DNA of 64,000 nucleotides from Erinaceus europaeus (Eukaryota; Chordata; Mammalia; Eulipotyphla; Erinaceidae): the NCBI RefSeq assembly GCF_950295315.1, contig NC_080170.1, positions 96,011,597-96,075,596 of the forward strand, in the 5' to 3' direction. Positions 1 to 11,018 of this stretch are shown one piece after another. A program made the position numbers and the translations under genes. The first letter of the stretch is position 1; every line of letters begins with the position of its first letter. The notes under the pieces are model-generated. The model was given only the letters and a program-made list of their open reading frames with translations, was not told where the DNA came from and did no database searches.

Positions 1-29
1 AAAGTAGTATATACCATAGTTCAGCATAT

Positions 30-1095
30 TATTGCTTTTTTATTGATTTAGTAATGATTGACAAGAATATAGGATGGGGGTACAATTCCATACAATTCTC
101 ACCACCAGAGTTTCTGTATCCCATTTCTCCATTGGAAGGTTCCCTATTCTTTATCCCTCTGGGAGCATGGACCCAGAATCATTATGGGATGCAGAAGGTA
201 GAAGGTCTTGCTTCTATAATTGATTTTCCACTGGACATGGGTGTTGGCAGGTTGACCTATACTTCCAGCCTGTTTCTATCTTTCCCTAGTTGGGTAGAGT
301 TCTGGAGAGGTGGGGTTCTAGGACACATTGGTAAGGTTGTCTGCCCAGGGAAGTCAGGTTGATGTCATGATACCAACTGCAAATTGGTGACTGAAAAGCG
401 TTAAAATCTATAGCAGAACAAAATGTTTAATAATCAGGAACCTAAAAGTAGATGAGATGTGGGGTCTCCATTTTGGAAAAAGCTAGGAAGTCTATTTTAG
501 GTATATCCTAAGAGGTCCATGACTTTACTAATTTTTACTTGAGCACAATAGCTTACATGCAGGTGGACTAAAATTATTGTCTGGGAAGATGGTGTCAGAT
601 TTGGGAATCAGACTAGAAAGCTGGATCAGGGTAGAGAGTAGTTCCCCAATATGGGAAAAGTATATAAATACCATTAACTGTAAACCTCATCCATCTGACC
701 TAGGGTCCACATATGTCTATTCATATTCAGCACAGGAGCCTGTGTAACCTTTGCATCCCTGTAGATCTGAGCTCACATTCCATGGCCATAGCTAGGAACA
801 TTCTAGGCTGTACTCATTTTAGGACCCATCTTCCTCGAGTGGCAGACTATGTTGACCCATAGGCTACCCTTGGAGAGTGGGGCAGTTCCTACCATTGTTT
901 TTCTACTTTGAGGGGAAGGTTGTGTAGAGGCTCACAAGAGGTTATTTGATGTTGTTCCTGATGGAGATAACCAGTGATGGTGGAGAGAAAGATCTGTTAG
1001 AGGTCTAGGCCCATCATATCTATGTAGAAATCCCTGGATTCCCTAAGTGGGATCCTCAATGATGCAGTGGCCTTGTAGTGACCAAAAGGGCCGTC
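30..1095 (-). mobile_element. L1 3' untranslated region, 5'-truncated
   Basis: On the minus strand this is the distal 3' UTR of a hedgehog L1. It matches the same non-coding block at 1206-2340 and 40745-41820, including the end that reads CACCAC plus a GGGGTACAA-type stretch. No ORF2 remains. The truncated 5' side abuts a pyrimidine simple repeat. The small open frame at 54-362 lies antisense in this UTR and recurs in other copies, so it is not a gene. Confidence 0.8.
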
Positions 1096-1205
1096 ATTCC
1101 CTTCCCTTCCCTTCCCTTCCCTTTCCTTCCCTTCTTTTTTTTTTTTTTTTTTTGTTACCTCTGTGCCTGCACTATGAATCCACTGCTTCTGGTGGCCAAT
1201 TTTTA
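1096..1205. repeat. CCCTT-type simple repeat, poly-T and SINE scrap
   Basis: A short CCCTT/TTCCC array (about 1096-1130) runs into an 18-base T run. A 45-base piece follows that resembles the tail-side segment of a minus-strand SINE. It lies between two minus-strand L1 3' ends. Confidence 0.6.
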
Positions 1206-2950
1206 TTTGTTTTATTTTATTTTTTTTTATTTAAGAAAGGAGAAATTAACAAAACCCTAGGATAAGAGGGGTACAGCTCCACAGAATTCCCACCACCCGA
1301 TCTCTATATCCCATCCCCTCCCCTGATAGCTTTCCCATTCTCTATCCCTCTGGGAGTATGGACTCAGGGTCATTGTGGGTTGCAGAAGATGGAAGGTCTG
1401 GCTTCTGTATTTGCTTCCCTGCTGAACATGGGCGTTGACTGGTTGATCCATACTCCCAGTCTGCCTCTGTCTTTCCCTAGTAGGGTGGCTCTCTGGGGAA
1501 ATGGAGCTCCAGGACACATTGGTGGGGTTGTCTGTCCAGGGAAGTCTGGTTGGCATCATGCTGGCATCTGGAACCTGGTGGCTGAAAAGAGAGTTAACAT
1601 ATACAGCCAAACAATTTGTTCAACAATTATGGACCTGAAGGCTGGAATAGTGGAGAGGAAGTGTTAGGGGGGTACTCCCTGCAGACTCTTGTGTACTTCT
1701 GCTTTCAGTTTTATATTTTTCCCCTAGTTTATGGGCATGTGTGAACATATGCTCTATCTCAGGGGACCTGGACTATATCTAGGTTTGGGGACTTTATTGG
1801 GGAGTAGACCACCTGGAATGGAATTAGAGAATACTATGAAAGGAAAGGTCTCACCCCAGTGATGAAGCTGAAGGGTTGTCATTCCACACCTGAAGTCTCT
1901 GGACACAGTCTGAAGTGAAGCATGCTGGGGTGGTACTCGGTGCATGATCCACGGATGCAATATTATTTGGTATGAATTGAGAGAAGCATGCAGGAAAGTG
2001 GGCCCCACCCTAAGGTTCCAGGACTGGGGGAAATATAGGCTCTATAGTGGAAATGTGAGGTTCCTGCTGTCTTAGGGTTCAATAAAACAATGGATAGTTA
2101 TTGTTATCATCTCATTATTTGGTAATTAGGTTAACTTTGAAAAGTCCCTTTGTTAGGGTTTGCTGTATCATACCTGGCATCTTGTATATAGTTGTGCTAC
2201 CGGTTGCTTCTGTTCTCCCTCATCTAGGCTTTTGAGAGAGTCAACATGTCAAAGACTCAGCCAATGTATTAAAAAGACTCAGTCTGTGTTTTAAAAAGTT
2301 TGAGACATACAATCAATTTTCCCCCTCTCATATTAATTAAATAGTGATTTATATGACTACAATTTAATAGGAGTGTACATAAACACCATTCCCACCACCA
2401 AAAGACTTGTGTCCCATCCCACCCACCCATCCCTGCCCCCTCGCCACCCCTGGAAGCTGAATGTGCACCCTCCCCCTCACCACAGGGTTTTCACTTTGGT
2501 GTCCTACTCTCGATTAAATCAGATCCTGCTTTTAGTTTCCCTTCCTGTTCTTCTTTCTCAACTTCTGTTGAGTGGGATCATTCCATACTCATCTTTATCT
2601 TTCTGACTTAGCTCACTTGAAATAATTCCTTCTAGCTCCATCCAAGATGGGTCAGATAAGGTGAATTTATTGTTATTAATAGCTGCATAGTATTCCATTG
2701 TGCATATATACCACAGCTTTCTCAGCCACTCATCTGCTGTTGGGCACCTGGGTTCCTTCCAGCTTTTAGCTATTATGAATTGTGCTGCTATGAACATAGG
2801 TGTACACATATATTTTTGATTGGGCATTATGGAATCCTTGGGGTATATCCCCAGGAAAGGAATTACTGGGTCATAAGGAATTACTGGGTCTATGTCTAGC
2901 CTTGTGAGAAATCTCCAGACTGCTCTCCAGAGAGGCTGGACCAATTTACA
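1206..2950 (-). mobile_element. L1 3' part: end of ORF2 plus about 1.35-kb 3' UTR
   Basis: A minus-strand L1 whose ORF2 C-terminus (2558-2944) runs into a long 3' UTR ending in an A-rich tail (T-rich here, about 1200-1235). The same order of ORF2 end then this UTR recurs at 40745-44050, which shows that this non-coding block belongs to an L1. The 5' side is truncated where a SINE begins near 2951. Confidence 0.85.
2558..2944 (-). pseudogene. L1 ORF2 C-terminal fragment
   Basis: The frame is open for 128 codons and ends at the natural ORF2 stop. It carries L1 C-terminal landmarks: a YDPxIPxLGIYPK block near residue 24, MFIAAQFIIAKSW near 50, [18 protein letters not shown] near 72, then a DPSWMELEGI segment. 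The endonuclease and reverse transcriptase are absent because of 5' truncation, so the fragment cannot act alone. L1 ORF2 is normally about 1275 residues; this is the last tenth. Confidence 0.9.
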
Positions 2951-3155
2951 TTCCCTCTGGTGGCCAGTTTTTCCCCTTTGTTGCCCTTGTTATTTATTGT
3001 TGTTATTGTTGTCACTGTTGTTTGGATAGGAGAGAGAAATCGAGAGAGGAGAGGGAGACAGAAATTGAGGAGAGACAGACACCAGAATCTTTATGCAGGT
3101 CTTTGTGCTTTGTGCCACCTACGCTTAACCCACTGTGCTACCACCCGACTTCCAT
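2951..3155 (-). mobile_element. tRNA-derived SINE, form B
   Basis: Reading minus, the head (GGTAGCACAGTGGGTTAAGCG-like, near 3150-3130) is followed by a middle containing CTGCATAAAG and a tail of CAACAATAACAA repeats. It lies directly 5' of the truncated L1, between that L1 and an older L1. No clear target-site duplication was found. Confidence 0.75.
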
Positions 3156-3780
3156 GAGTTAGTAATTTTGTGTCCATCTAAATATAACAAAAAGTGTGTA
3201 TGTGTAGTAATAGACATGTAAATGAACATTCATAACACTTCTTCTTCTTCTAGCATTTGCCCTTCTTCCGTAGCCAATCAACAGCGTCAGGTTGAAAGCT
3301 GTCAGGAGCTGCTTGTTGCTGGCTTTGAAAGTGACTGGGATCCATGTGGATTCAGTCGGCTAGGAAGGATCATCAGTTTCCCCAACGAATGGGTACTCAC
3401 AGGATGCACCACGAGAAGGTCGATCCAATGCATCCCATTCATAACACTAATATTTATAGTAGTTCTAAAGTAGAAAAACACAAATGTCCATTAAGTGGTA
3501 GAGTATATTAACAAGTATGTTTAAATATGGTGAAATAACCTATAGGAATAGAAAGAAAACTACTTATGTACCCAATAACAGAAATGAATCTCACAATTAC
3601 AATATTGGTTGGGACAAGCCAGATACAAGAATGTATATACTGAGTTATTTAATTGACACAAACATATACAAAATACAGCTAAACTATGGTGTTAGAAGGC
3701 AGGATAGTGGTTATTTTGAAGGGAGGGAAATTGAAAGTGACTGAGAGGGCATAAAGAGCATTTCTACATGGTTAGCAGCG
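3156..3780 (+). mobile_element. Ancient L1 ORF2-end/3' fragment split by a Vingi derivative
   Basis: The sequence follows the general L1 ORF2 C-terminal layout in degraded form: a CATTCATAACACT-AATATTTATAGTAG stretch, then CACAAATGTCCATTAAGTGGTAGA, and later GAATGTATATACTGAGTTAT. No frame stays open, and the divergence is far greater than in the hedgehog L1 copies here. The Vingi derivative at 3240-3436 interrupts it cleanly. Confidence 0.65.
3240..3436 (-). mobile_element. Internally deleted, non-autonomous Vingi derivative (197 bp)
   Basis: A perfect 12-base duplication, ATTCATAACACT, flanks it (3228-3239 and 3437-3448). On the minus strand it begins GGGATGCATTGGATCGACC, as the 3.08-kb copy does at 51045, and ends GGCAAATGCTAGAAGAAGA, the Vingi 3' end. 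About 145 bases of the 5' end join directly to the last 50 bases. The equivalent of 51190-54065 is missing, and TCAA is shared at the junction. It must have been mobilised in trans, since no coding sequence remains. Confidence 0.93.
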
Positions 3781-3915
3781 TTCTTTATTGAGCTGGTGCT
3801 AGCTATATAGTAATTGGCTATGTGATAATTCATTAGCTTTGCACTTATATATTTTTTGCTATTTCTATTATGTGCTGTATAAGTCATAACACAAAACAGC
3901 TTAAAAATGAGTAAG

Positions 3916-4118
3916 AGGGGCTGGTGGTGGCACACCTGGTTGAGCACACATATTACAATGCTCAAGGACCCGAGTTCAAGCCTCCAGTCACCATCTGCAG
4001 GGCAAAGTTTTGCGAGTGGTAAAGCAGGGCTTCAGTTGTCTCTTTCTCCCTCTCTATATTCCCCTTTCCTCTGGCTGTCTCTTTCCAATAAATAAATAAA
4101 GACAATAAAGTTTAAAAG
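3916..4118 (+). mobile_element. SINE form A with target-site duplication
   Basis: A full SINE from GGGGCTGGTGGTGGCAC to an AATAAATAAAGACAATAAAG tail. It is flanked by AAAATGAGTAAG at 3904-3915 and 4119-4130. A second SINE starts immediately after the right duplication. Confidence 0.9.
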
Positions 4119-4130
4119 AAAATGAGTAAG

Positions 4131-4345
4131 CAAGGTACTAGACAATGGCTCACCTGGTTGAGTGCATACACTACCATGTACAAGAGCTGGAGTTGAAGCC
4201 CCCAGTTCCCACCTGCAGAGGAAAAGCTTCATGAGCAGTGAAACAAGTGATGCAATTGCCTTTCTGTCTCCTTCTCCTCCCCTTCCAAGTTTCTATTAAT
4301 CAATGAAGGAATAATAATGATTTTAAAAAGGCTGCCCAGAGTAGT
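4131..4345 (+). mobile_element. SINE form A, diverged
   Basis: The head CTCACCTGGTTGAGTGCATACACTAC-like segment, the middle CCCACCTGCAGAGGAAAAGCTTCATGAG and a pyrimidine tail are all recognisable. It sits head-to-tail with the SINE before it. Confidence 0.8.
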
Positions 4346-4424
4346 GGTTCTGTTGAGCAGGCACAGAGTGTCAGTAATAACCCTGATGGCAATAAAAAAG
4401 AAAACAAAAAATGTACATTTTCAT

Positions 4425-4600
4425 GTGCACTGTTCAAGTTTGAGACTGGTACCCACCATACAGAAGGAAGCTTTGGTGCTGTAGGCTTTTTTTCTCTTTG
4501 TATTTCTGCCTCCCTTTCTTGCTCTTTCTATCTGAAATAGCTTTATTTCTTTTTTTAAAGAATAAATAATGCTGGCCATAATTTCATGTATCAGTGTAGG
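4425..4600 (+). mobile_element. Degraded SINE remnant
   Basis: A CACCATACAGAAGGAAGCTTTGGTG-like middle and a TCTCTTTG/CCCTTTCTTG pyrimidine tail resemble form A, but the head is lost. Confidence 0.4.
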
Positions 4601-4639
4601 CATGGAGAATGTATATAATAGTATAAAACATCCCTAATT

Positions 4640-5000
4640 TAAGGACTGGCTCTAGAGAGTACTAGTGTTTATTAAATAAGTCATGCTGAGAAGGACAAGC
4701 ACTATGATTTCATTCATATGTGGTATACAGAGAAACCAAACAAGCAAATAAATAAAATAAAATGAAAATATTCTTTAAGACTCTAAGACCAATTTAGTGG
4801 TTACCAAGGGAAAGATGGGCAGTGGTTGCTCAGTTGGGTTAAAGTGGTCAACTTTGTGGGTGATGCCTGTGCATTTACCCTACTTACAGCATCCAAGATA
4901 GTAAATATCATGAGATATGATTCACCATGAAGAGAAAGATGACTGACTAAGACAGGTAGTCGGTTATATGAAGTAATGTCCACCTATGTGAATCACAAGG
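4640..5000 (+). mobile_element. Old L1 3' end remnant
   Basis: CATGCTGAGAAGGACAAGCACTATGATTTCATTCATATG followed by a TTAGTGGTTACCAAGGG-like stretch follows the classic end of old mammalian L1s. It is diverged and has no open frame. Confidence 0.5.
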
Positions 5001-5344
5001 ACTGAGCCAGCCCACACAAATAGGAATTTGTCTGTCATAGACAAGGGGAGGTTAGCCTAAGTACTTTCATAAACCTAGAAACCCCTTTGCTTAATGCTGA
5101 CTTAACTTCATGCCTGTCCTTTCTTTCTCTGGGGTCTAATAGAAAAAAATTCACTCTAATCTTTATTCTTGATCCTTTTTCCCCCCTCTCTTTTCCTGGA
5201 ATGAAGCCCTATTCTACCTTTATTGGATAACTTTTCTAAGTTTATCTGTATTGCTTGCCAAATTATATATGTGTGTGTATATATATAATGTCAGTTAAGT
5301 GTAGAACTAAACTTTTAGCAGTGAATGCAATACAGTTATAAAGA
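5001..5344. other. No recognisable feature
   Basis: Ordinary AT-rich sequence with a short TGTGTGTATATATATA run near 5269-5288. I see no repeat family or coding signal. Confidence 0.6.
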
Positions 5345-5640
5345 TTTAAGGGGCCAGGTGGTAGCGCAGAGGGCAAGGACCAGCTTAAGAATCCCGGTTT
5401 GAGACCCTGGCTCCCCACCTGCAGGGGGGTCACTTCACAATCGGTGAAGCAGGTCTGCAGGTGTCTTTCTCTCCCCCTCTCTGTTTTCTCCTCCTCTCTC
5501 AATTTCTCTCTGTCCTGTCCAACAACAATGGCAGCAGTAATAATAACAATAACAAGGGCAACAAAAATGGGGAAAATGGCCTCCAGGAGCAGTGAATTCA
5601 TACAGCAGGCACTAAGCCTCAGCTAAAAGTTAGGCAATGT
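5345..5640 (+). mobile_element. SINE form B
   Basis: The head GGGGCCAGGTGGTAGCGCAG leads to CCCACCTGCAGGGGGGTCAC, GGTGAAGCAGGTCTGCAGGTG, a CTCTCTGTCCTGTCCAACAAC tail and a terminal GGAGCAGTGAATTCAT extension. This is a long form-B copy with the extra 3' segment. Confidence 0.85.
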
Positions 5641-5778
5641 TATTTAAAATAAAAATCGCTACAATGTGTCTTAAATATAAAATATAAAGTACAGACCAAA
5701 CTTAAAATAATCAAAATCAGATAATGTGTGGTAATGTAAATGGGACACTAACTATAATACTGGAAAACTGTTACTTCT

Positions 5779-5955
5779 AGGGCTAGGGAAGCAGCATAAT
5801 GATTATGCAAAACATGTTGATGCCTGAGGCTCCAAAGTCCCAGGTTCAGTCTCCAGCACAACCATAAACTAGAGCTGAGCAGGGCTCTGGTTTTCTATTC
5901 TGTGGTTTTCTCTCTGTATCTCTCTCTTATTAAAATAAAATAAATTAAATATTTG
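5779..5955 (+). mobile_element. SINE form D
   Basis: GGGAAGCAGCATAATGATTATGCAAA, then GATGCCTGAGGCTCCAAAGTCCCAGG and an AGAGCTGAGCAG segment before a TCTCTCTTATTAAAATAAAA tail. The same order occurs at 33015, 48315 and, inverted, at 46365, 46895 and 62425. Confidence 0.75.
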
Positions 5956-6147
5956 AAAAAGTACTTCTAAGCACTTGAACTTACCTTCCATTGGGAAGAG
6001 AGAATGTGGATGACTTTCAGTAAATTTTGGAATTTATTGCTGGATTTTAGATTCTTGTTAGAAAATCATTATAGCTCATACAGAACACAATATTCCAAGC
6101 TCCTTGACAATGTTTTGCACATTTTGTTGGTGAGAGATTTAATTTTA

Positions 6148-6183
6148 TATAATAATAATAATAATAAATAATAATAATAATGA
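6148..6183. repeat. (AAT)n microsatellite
   Basis: AATAATAATAATAATAAATAATAATAATAATG, one interruption. It gives rise to a spurious I/Y-rich reading frame on the other strand. Confidence 0.95.
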
Positions 6184-6224
6184 TACCTACTGGATCATTG
6201 TTGTGTTTCAGTGCCTCACTATTC

Positions 6225-6422
6225 CCCATGGCTATCTTCTCCTCTTTTAATTTCTGTTTTAACAGAGGGTGAGAGATAGAGAGAAATAGGGAAAGAAAAA
6301 TAGATATTTGCCACGGTGCTCCACTGCTCATGAAGCTCCTCTTCTATAGCTGTAGACTGGAGGCTTAAACTTGAGTCCTCACGCATACTGACAATCTTCC
6401 AGATGAGTCACCACCTGGCCCC
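6225..6422 (-). mobile_element. SINE form A
   Basis: On the minus strand GGGGCCAGGTGGTGACTCAT begins the head at 6422. CTGCTCATGAAGCTCCTC and an AGAGAGATAGAG-type purine block (complement of the pyrimidine tail) follow towards 6225. Confidence 0.8.
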
Positions 6423-6639
6423 TTTGATGACAGCTTTTACTTTGGGAGGGTGTAAAAAGCACATTTTTCTGGACCCCCCTTTTGGATCTGAATCTCTGAT
6501 TATTATTGATGAGATAAATAACCCAAGGTATTCTTGTGTTATTTCATGATAAGGTAAATGATGTAAAATTGAAATTTCAGATCAGGATACTCAGGACATA
6601 CCAAGGGGAATATTAATTATCTACCTCTTTATAAAATAG

Positions 6640-6785
6640 AGGATAAGGAAGGATGATAAATGACATAGTGGGGGTTGTATTGTTATATGGGAAACTGGGG
6701 AATGTTATGCATGTACAAACTATTATATTTACTGTTGAATGTAAAACATTAATTCCCCAATAAAGAAATAAATTATAAAAAAATA
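6640..6785 (+). mobile_element. L1 3' end, short-UTR lineage
   Basis: GCATGTACAAACTATTATATTTACTGTTGAATGTAAAACATTAATTCCCCAATAAAGAAATAAA is the plus-strand counterpart of 17420-17510, which follows an L1 ORF2 there. It ends in AATAAAG and an A-rich tail, so it is a heavily 5'-truncated L1. Confidence 0.75.
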
Positions 6786-7054
6786 GAGGATAGGGTAGAA
6801 CTACGTGATTCCATACAAAGGCGAAAGAAAATGTCAAAATTACATAATAAAAATTAAGTTAATGATAATAAGTTATGTGTCATTTGTTTTTTAGCAGGTC
6901 CAGATATGTGGCAAATGCCATGTTCATCATTTTGTTGGGAGGTTAATGGTGCATAGTACAGTTGTTGTCACGTGGGTACAATTTCACATCTCCTTTTGAA
7001 AGGCATCTGGTAAATATTCTCACTCTCAAGTCCTTTTCTACTGTCATGTACCAG

Positions 7055-7365
7055 GACCCCCCCCACACACACACACACACACACTCCCATTCCTTTTACC
7101 CCTTCCTCTCCTCCAGAGTCCTATGGTTAGGTGCAATAGATTCCATAGTTTATATAAAAAAGTATTATACTTACTCATTACATTTTCACAAAGGCCTGTG
7201 ATTCTGTCTAAGTCACTGGAAGGTCACAAAGGTTGTGATTTGATCTAGGGTCACCTGAAAAGTTAAATATCAAAAAACAAGAAAGAAAGGAAAGAAAGAA
7301 AGAAAGAAAGGAAGGAAGGAAGGAAGGAAGGAAGGAAGGAAGGAAGAAAGAAAAAGAAAGGTTCA
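7055..7365. repeat. (CA)n and (GAAA/GGAA)n microsatellites
   Basis: A CA array at about 7062-7083 is followed by unique sequence and then AAGAAAG/GGAAGGAA repeats at 7280-7362. The purine array may be the A-tail relic of a retroelement, but no body is visible. Confidence 0.85.
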
Positions 7366-7493
7366 ATCTCATCTAACTTTAGAACAATTCATGTTAAAAT
7401 TATTTTTATACCCATGGCACTGCTAGGAGAGGCTTACAGAAAGCAACTTCATGAAACAAAAATCATTTATTCTGAAATGAAATATCACTGCAG

Positions 7494-7700
7494 GGCTGGA
7501 TAGTGGTGCAACTGGTTGAGCACACGTATTACAATGCACAAGGACCCGGGTTCGAGTCCCTGGTCCTCACCTGCAGGGGGAAAGCTTTGCAAGTGGTGAA
7601 GCAGTGTTGCAAGTGTCTCTCTGTCTCTCTCCCCCTCTATCACCCCTTTCCCTCTTAATTTCTGGCTGTCTCTAGCCAATAAATAAAGCTAAAAAAAATC
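7494..7700 (+). mobile_element. SINE form A, well preserved
   Basis: GGGCTGGATAGTGGTGCAAC, B-box-like GGGTTCGAGTCCC, CACCTGCAGGGGGAAAGC, and a tail ending TCTAGCCAATAAATAAAGC. It is one of the clearest copies for defining form A. Confidence 0.9.
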
Positions 7701-7962
7701 ATTGAAACATGACTGCTATGATTTTTCCTTTTATAGCGTATTTTGTAATGCTGCCATTTTTGTACTAATCTGCCAATGCTGACATTCTATCTAGAGTTAT
7801 CTAAGAAATTATTATTGCCTTTGATGCATAGTGGGTATTCTTTTCTACCTTTATTTAATTTCTAAAGTTAAAAGTGCATCTAAATTCCCAAGAAGTCTAA
7901 TAGTAGCAGCACACTTTCTAAGTCAGTTAACATTAAGAAAAAAAATTAATAATAACGGGACA

Positions 7963-8035
7963 GGGGGCAGTGTCTGTTGATAGTGTACCCGGTTAAGTGC
8001 AGAAATTACCATAGGAGGAATTTGATCCCTCTCTT
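7963..8035 (+). mobile_element. SINE head fragment
   Basis: A GGGGGCAGTGTCTGTTGATAG-like head followed by TACCCGGTTAAGTGCAGAAATTACCAT. It stops after the B-box area (TTTGATCCC), with no tail. Confidence 0.5.
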
Positions 8036-8564
8036 GCGTAACTTGGAATTTAAGTTAGTAATGATCAATTAATCTTACAGTGTCTTAATTTACAGCACAG
8101 AAAATATGTAGTATATGTGTTTGAGATTATTTTAATCTATAAATTAGGTATTAAACATGTAAAAAATGAACAGTTCACAAGAATCTCTGTACTTTATTCC
8201 AAGCTTTAGAATTACTCTGGTTTGCTGACCAATACTCATTTTTGGAAAAATCTATTATGAGTTTAACTAAATTATCACTAGGTAAGCATCAAAGGTTTTG
8301 TGTACTATGTGTTTGGCCAACAATACTCTAAGTCCCATTCACTGACTTGTCTTCTTTGCCCTATGTGGTATTTATATTTGGTAAGATGATAGTCTCTTAC
8401 ATTACATTTACCTTTTCTATGGTTTTTATTTTAACAAAATTATTTGTTTATATATTTATGTGTACTTATAGGAATAATTCTAAACTCTAATGTGTTACTA
8501 TCATCAGTTAAGATCAGTAAAGGAAATATTTAAGTTTGGGAAGATTATTTTAAAAGCATTTTTA
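8036..8564. other. No recognisable feature
   Basis: AT-rich unique-looking DNA with no family-level similarity that I can name. Confidence 0.6.
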
Positions 8565-8760
8565 GGTGAGTTTAGCTCACTTGTTCAGTGCTCACTTTGG
8601 CCATATAAGCTTCCTAGGTTTGAGCCCAGCTTCCATTGTTTTGAAGGAAAATTGGGCACTGTGGTCTCTTTTACTTTCTCTCTTTGTTTCCTTGTCTTTA
8701 TCTAAAAAAAAACAAAACAAAACAACACACACACACAAAGAAAGAAAGAAACAATCAAAA
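8565..8760 (+). mobile_element. Degraded SINE with (CA)n/(GAAA)n tail
   Basis: CACTTGTTCAGTGCTCACTTTGGCCATATAAGC and TTTGAGCCCAGCTTCC mark a diverged SINE head and B-box. The tail is pyrimidine-rich, then A-rich with CACACA and AAAGAAAG. Confidence 0.5.
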
Positions 8761-9289
8761 CCCCATCACTTGACCCGAAAAGGCCAGAAAATCATATCAC
8801 AATATTTGTAGCACTGAGATGTAAGAAAATTCAAAATGTGCTACAATTTAGACATGATCAAATAATGTTGTAAAAATGTCAACACAGTTTGTTATCATAC
8901 ACAAACTAGATTGTCATTGATGACAATCTAGTCTGGAGAAGATTTCCCGAAGAGAATTGATTTTTTTTTTTTCTAAAGAGAAAGAGAGCCATGGTATCCA
9001 TATGTCATCGCTTTATTCCAAAAACATCAGACCCACAGCAGGATGAGGGAATGTGGTGAAATAAAACGACCTTGTTCTTCTACACTTCAATGACTTGGTA
9101 AATAGCATTTTACATCAAAGAGAAAACACCTGTTTGAGGACTAGTGCAAAAGAATAGAATTTATTTATTCAAAGGAGAAAGGAGAATAGTCTGTTTAGAC
9201 AAATAATATAATCAGAAACAGTTCAACTGATAAATTTTATTGACAAGGTCTCTATAAATGCAACTCCTCATTTTTTTTTTCATGGAGAG
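8761..9289. other. No recognisable feature
   Basis: Unique-looking DNA. A local inverted pair, CTAGATTGTCATTGATGACAATCTAG (about 8907-8932), forms a perfect 26-base palindrome but has no family context. Confidence 0.6.
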
Positions 9290-9656
9290 AAAAGAGTTTT
9301 CTTGTTATCTCTTTTTATTCAGTTTCAAATTATTTTGAGACGATATTAATATACAATCTTGTTTAAGTTTAGGGGCACAGTTTGTCACTAAAGTAAATAA
9401 AATGGATATATATAGTCACCACTCCACTACCAAATATTCAGTCAGCATTTACCAACAATTGGCACAGTCTATTGGTTCCACCCCCAACTTCACTCTTGAC
9501 AAAGGATTTTCTACTGTCAAAGTCTAACAATTTGTTTCATCATAGTCTATGAATGAGAAAGTGAGGAAGAGAATGAGTTAAATCCTTTGTTTTTCTCTTT
9601 TGTTTCACTTGGCATATTCCCCTCAAGTTTCATCCATGTATTTTCTAGTGGCAAGA

Positions 9657-9693
<37 letters not shown>

Positions 9694-9770
9694 TGTATGT
9701 ATGTAGCTGTCTATTGTGTCTCTATGCCATATCTTATTTGACAATCCATTATAAGCACTTGATTTGTTTT
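9290..9770 (-). mobile_element. Ancient L1 3' end with (TG)n
   Basis: Read on the plus strand, TTTCACTTGGCATATTCCCCTCAAGTTTCATCCATGTATTTTC, then a TG array (9659-9691) and TCCATTATAAGCA follow the reverse of an old L1 3' UTR. The matching minus-strand translation holds an ENTWMKLEGNMPSETK remnant. Strongly diverged. Confidence 0.55.
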
Positions 9771-11018
9771 CAGATCATGACATTTGTGAATTTTTTGTGT
9801 GAGTTAGAAGTAAGTGCCCCGTCCAATATCTGGACACAGGGTCTGCTAAAGTGAAAAATGAAGCATCTGCTAGGGATGCTTTTAGCAAATTACAAAAATT
9901 TTTGGCAGCTGCCTCAGCAACTTCTACCCAGTATAGAACCTCTAATATCCTGTTCTCTGTTGTTGTACATTTATAGATATTACAACTATGATAGGATTGG
10001 AGTGCTGTGACTTCAGTACACCCTAGTCCCTGCTCACCAGATTAGTTTCTTACCTTAAGTAATCTTCCTAGTTGTAGTTTGTTGCCTGCAGGTGTTTTTG
10101 TTCTTTTGGGAGAGGGTTTCTGTCTGTGCCCTATTACCTGGGTACTAAACATTTCTTCTTCAATGTGCAAGGTCCACTTGTTTCTCTTCTGGTTGTTTTG
10201 AGTTTTCATGAAATGCAGGTTTTTCTATGTACTGTGGACTTACTATTAAAATAGGAATAGGGAATCAAGTTTCTTCCTGCTGAGCCATTTTTGCTACAAC
10301 TCTCTATTTTGTCAATTTTAGATTAAAAATACTTACCTGTAAATCATAATATGACTTCAGACTATATGCACAGATTATATGCACAGTTCTGAATAAAGTG
10401 TAATATAAAGCTTTCTAAAAACTGAAAGTAATCCTACATGTTAGTGGTTTTGTCTGCACTTACTATTCATATATCACTATGTTCAAAAGTTAGACTATTA
10501 AAAATATTCTGTTGATAAATGAACTGCTTTAAAATTAGACTCTTAACGCTGTTCTCCAAATTATGTGAAACTTTCCAGAAGAAAGTGCCTTAGATATAAT
10601 TATTCAGACTTTGACAGCAACTGAGTGGAAATTTGTCAGCATTCAAGCTATGAAGTGTTTGTGATTAGTTTTGGATGAGAGGAACATTATAGACTCTGGA
10701 CTCTTAAGGTCAATAAATGTCTAAAAAACAAATTGGGAGTAATTATGCATTTGCCTTGCATGCTCCTTTCACTGTAAGTGGAGATGTCAACTTCACATAC
10801 CTGATGATCTTGCTTGAGCTGCATACTTATTGTAATATTTAAAGATTCCTGCAACTTTCACATAGGTCTATGTGAAGGAAATTATAAGGGAGTCATGACC
10901 TGTGTTCATAAAACTTCTGACTTGGGTATTATGATGAAAGAGGGTAGTATTTTAAGATTTCAATATTGATAGGGTATTCAGTTGGGAGAGAACTACTGGA
11001 GTTTTAAAAAAAACTATA
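9771..11018. other. Mostly featureless; possible very old repeat
   Basis: About 9780-10320 has the texture of an old interspersed repeat (for example GACTTCAGTACACCCTAGTCCCTG), but I could not assign a family. No coding signal. Confidence 0.4.

Noticed and set aside
1257..1667. Pairs of overlapping frames near 1257-1667, 14291-14566, 35683-36031, 40886-41146 and 44292-44525
   Set aside because: All are the same L1 3' UTR read on one strand or the other; their similarity to each other is repeat similarity, not gene conservation.
7494..7570. tRNA gene-like A and B boxes in many places, e.g. GGTTCGAGTCCC
   Set aside because: They lie in SINE heads with SINE bodies and tails; no cloverleaf with a 3' acceptor pairing was seen.
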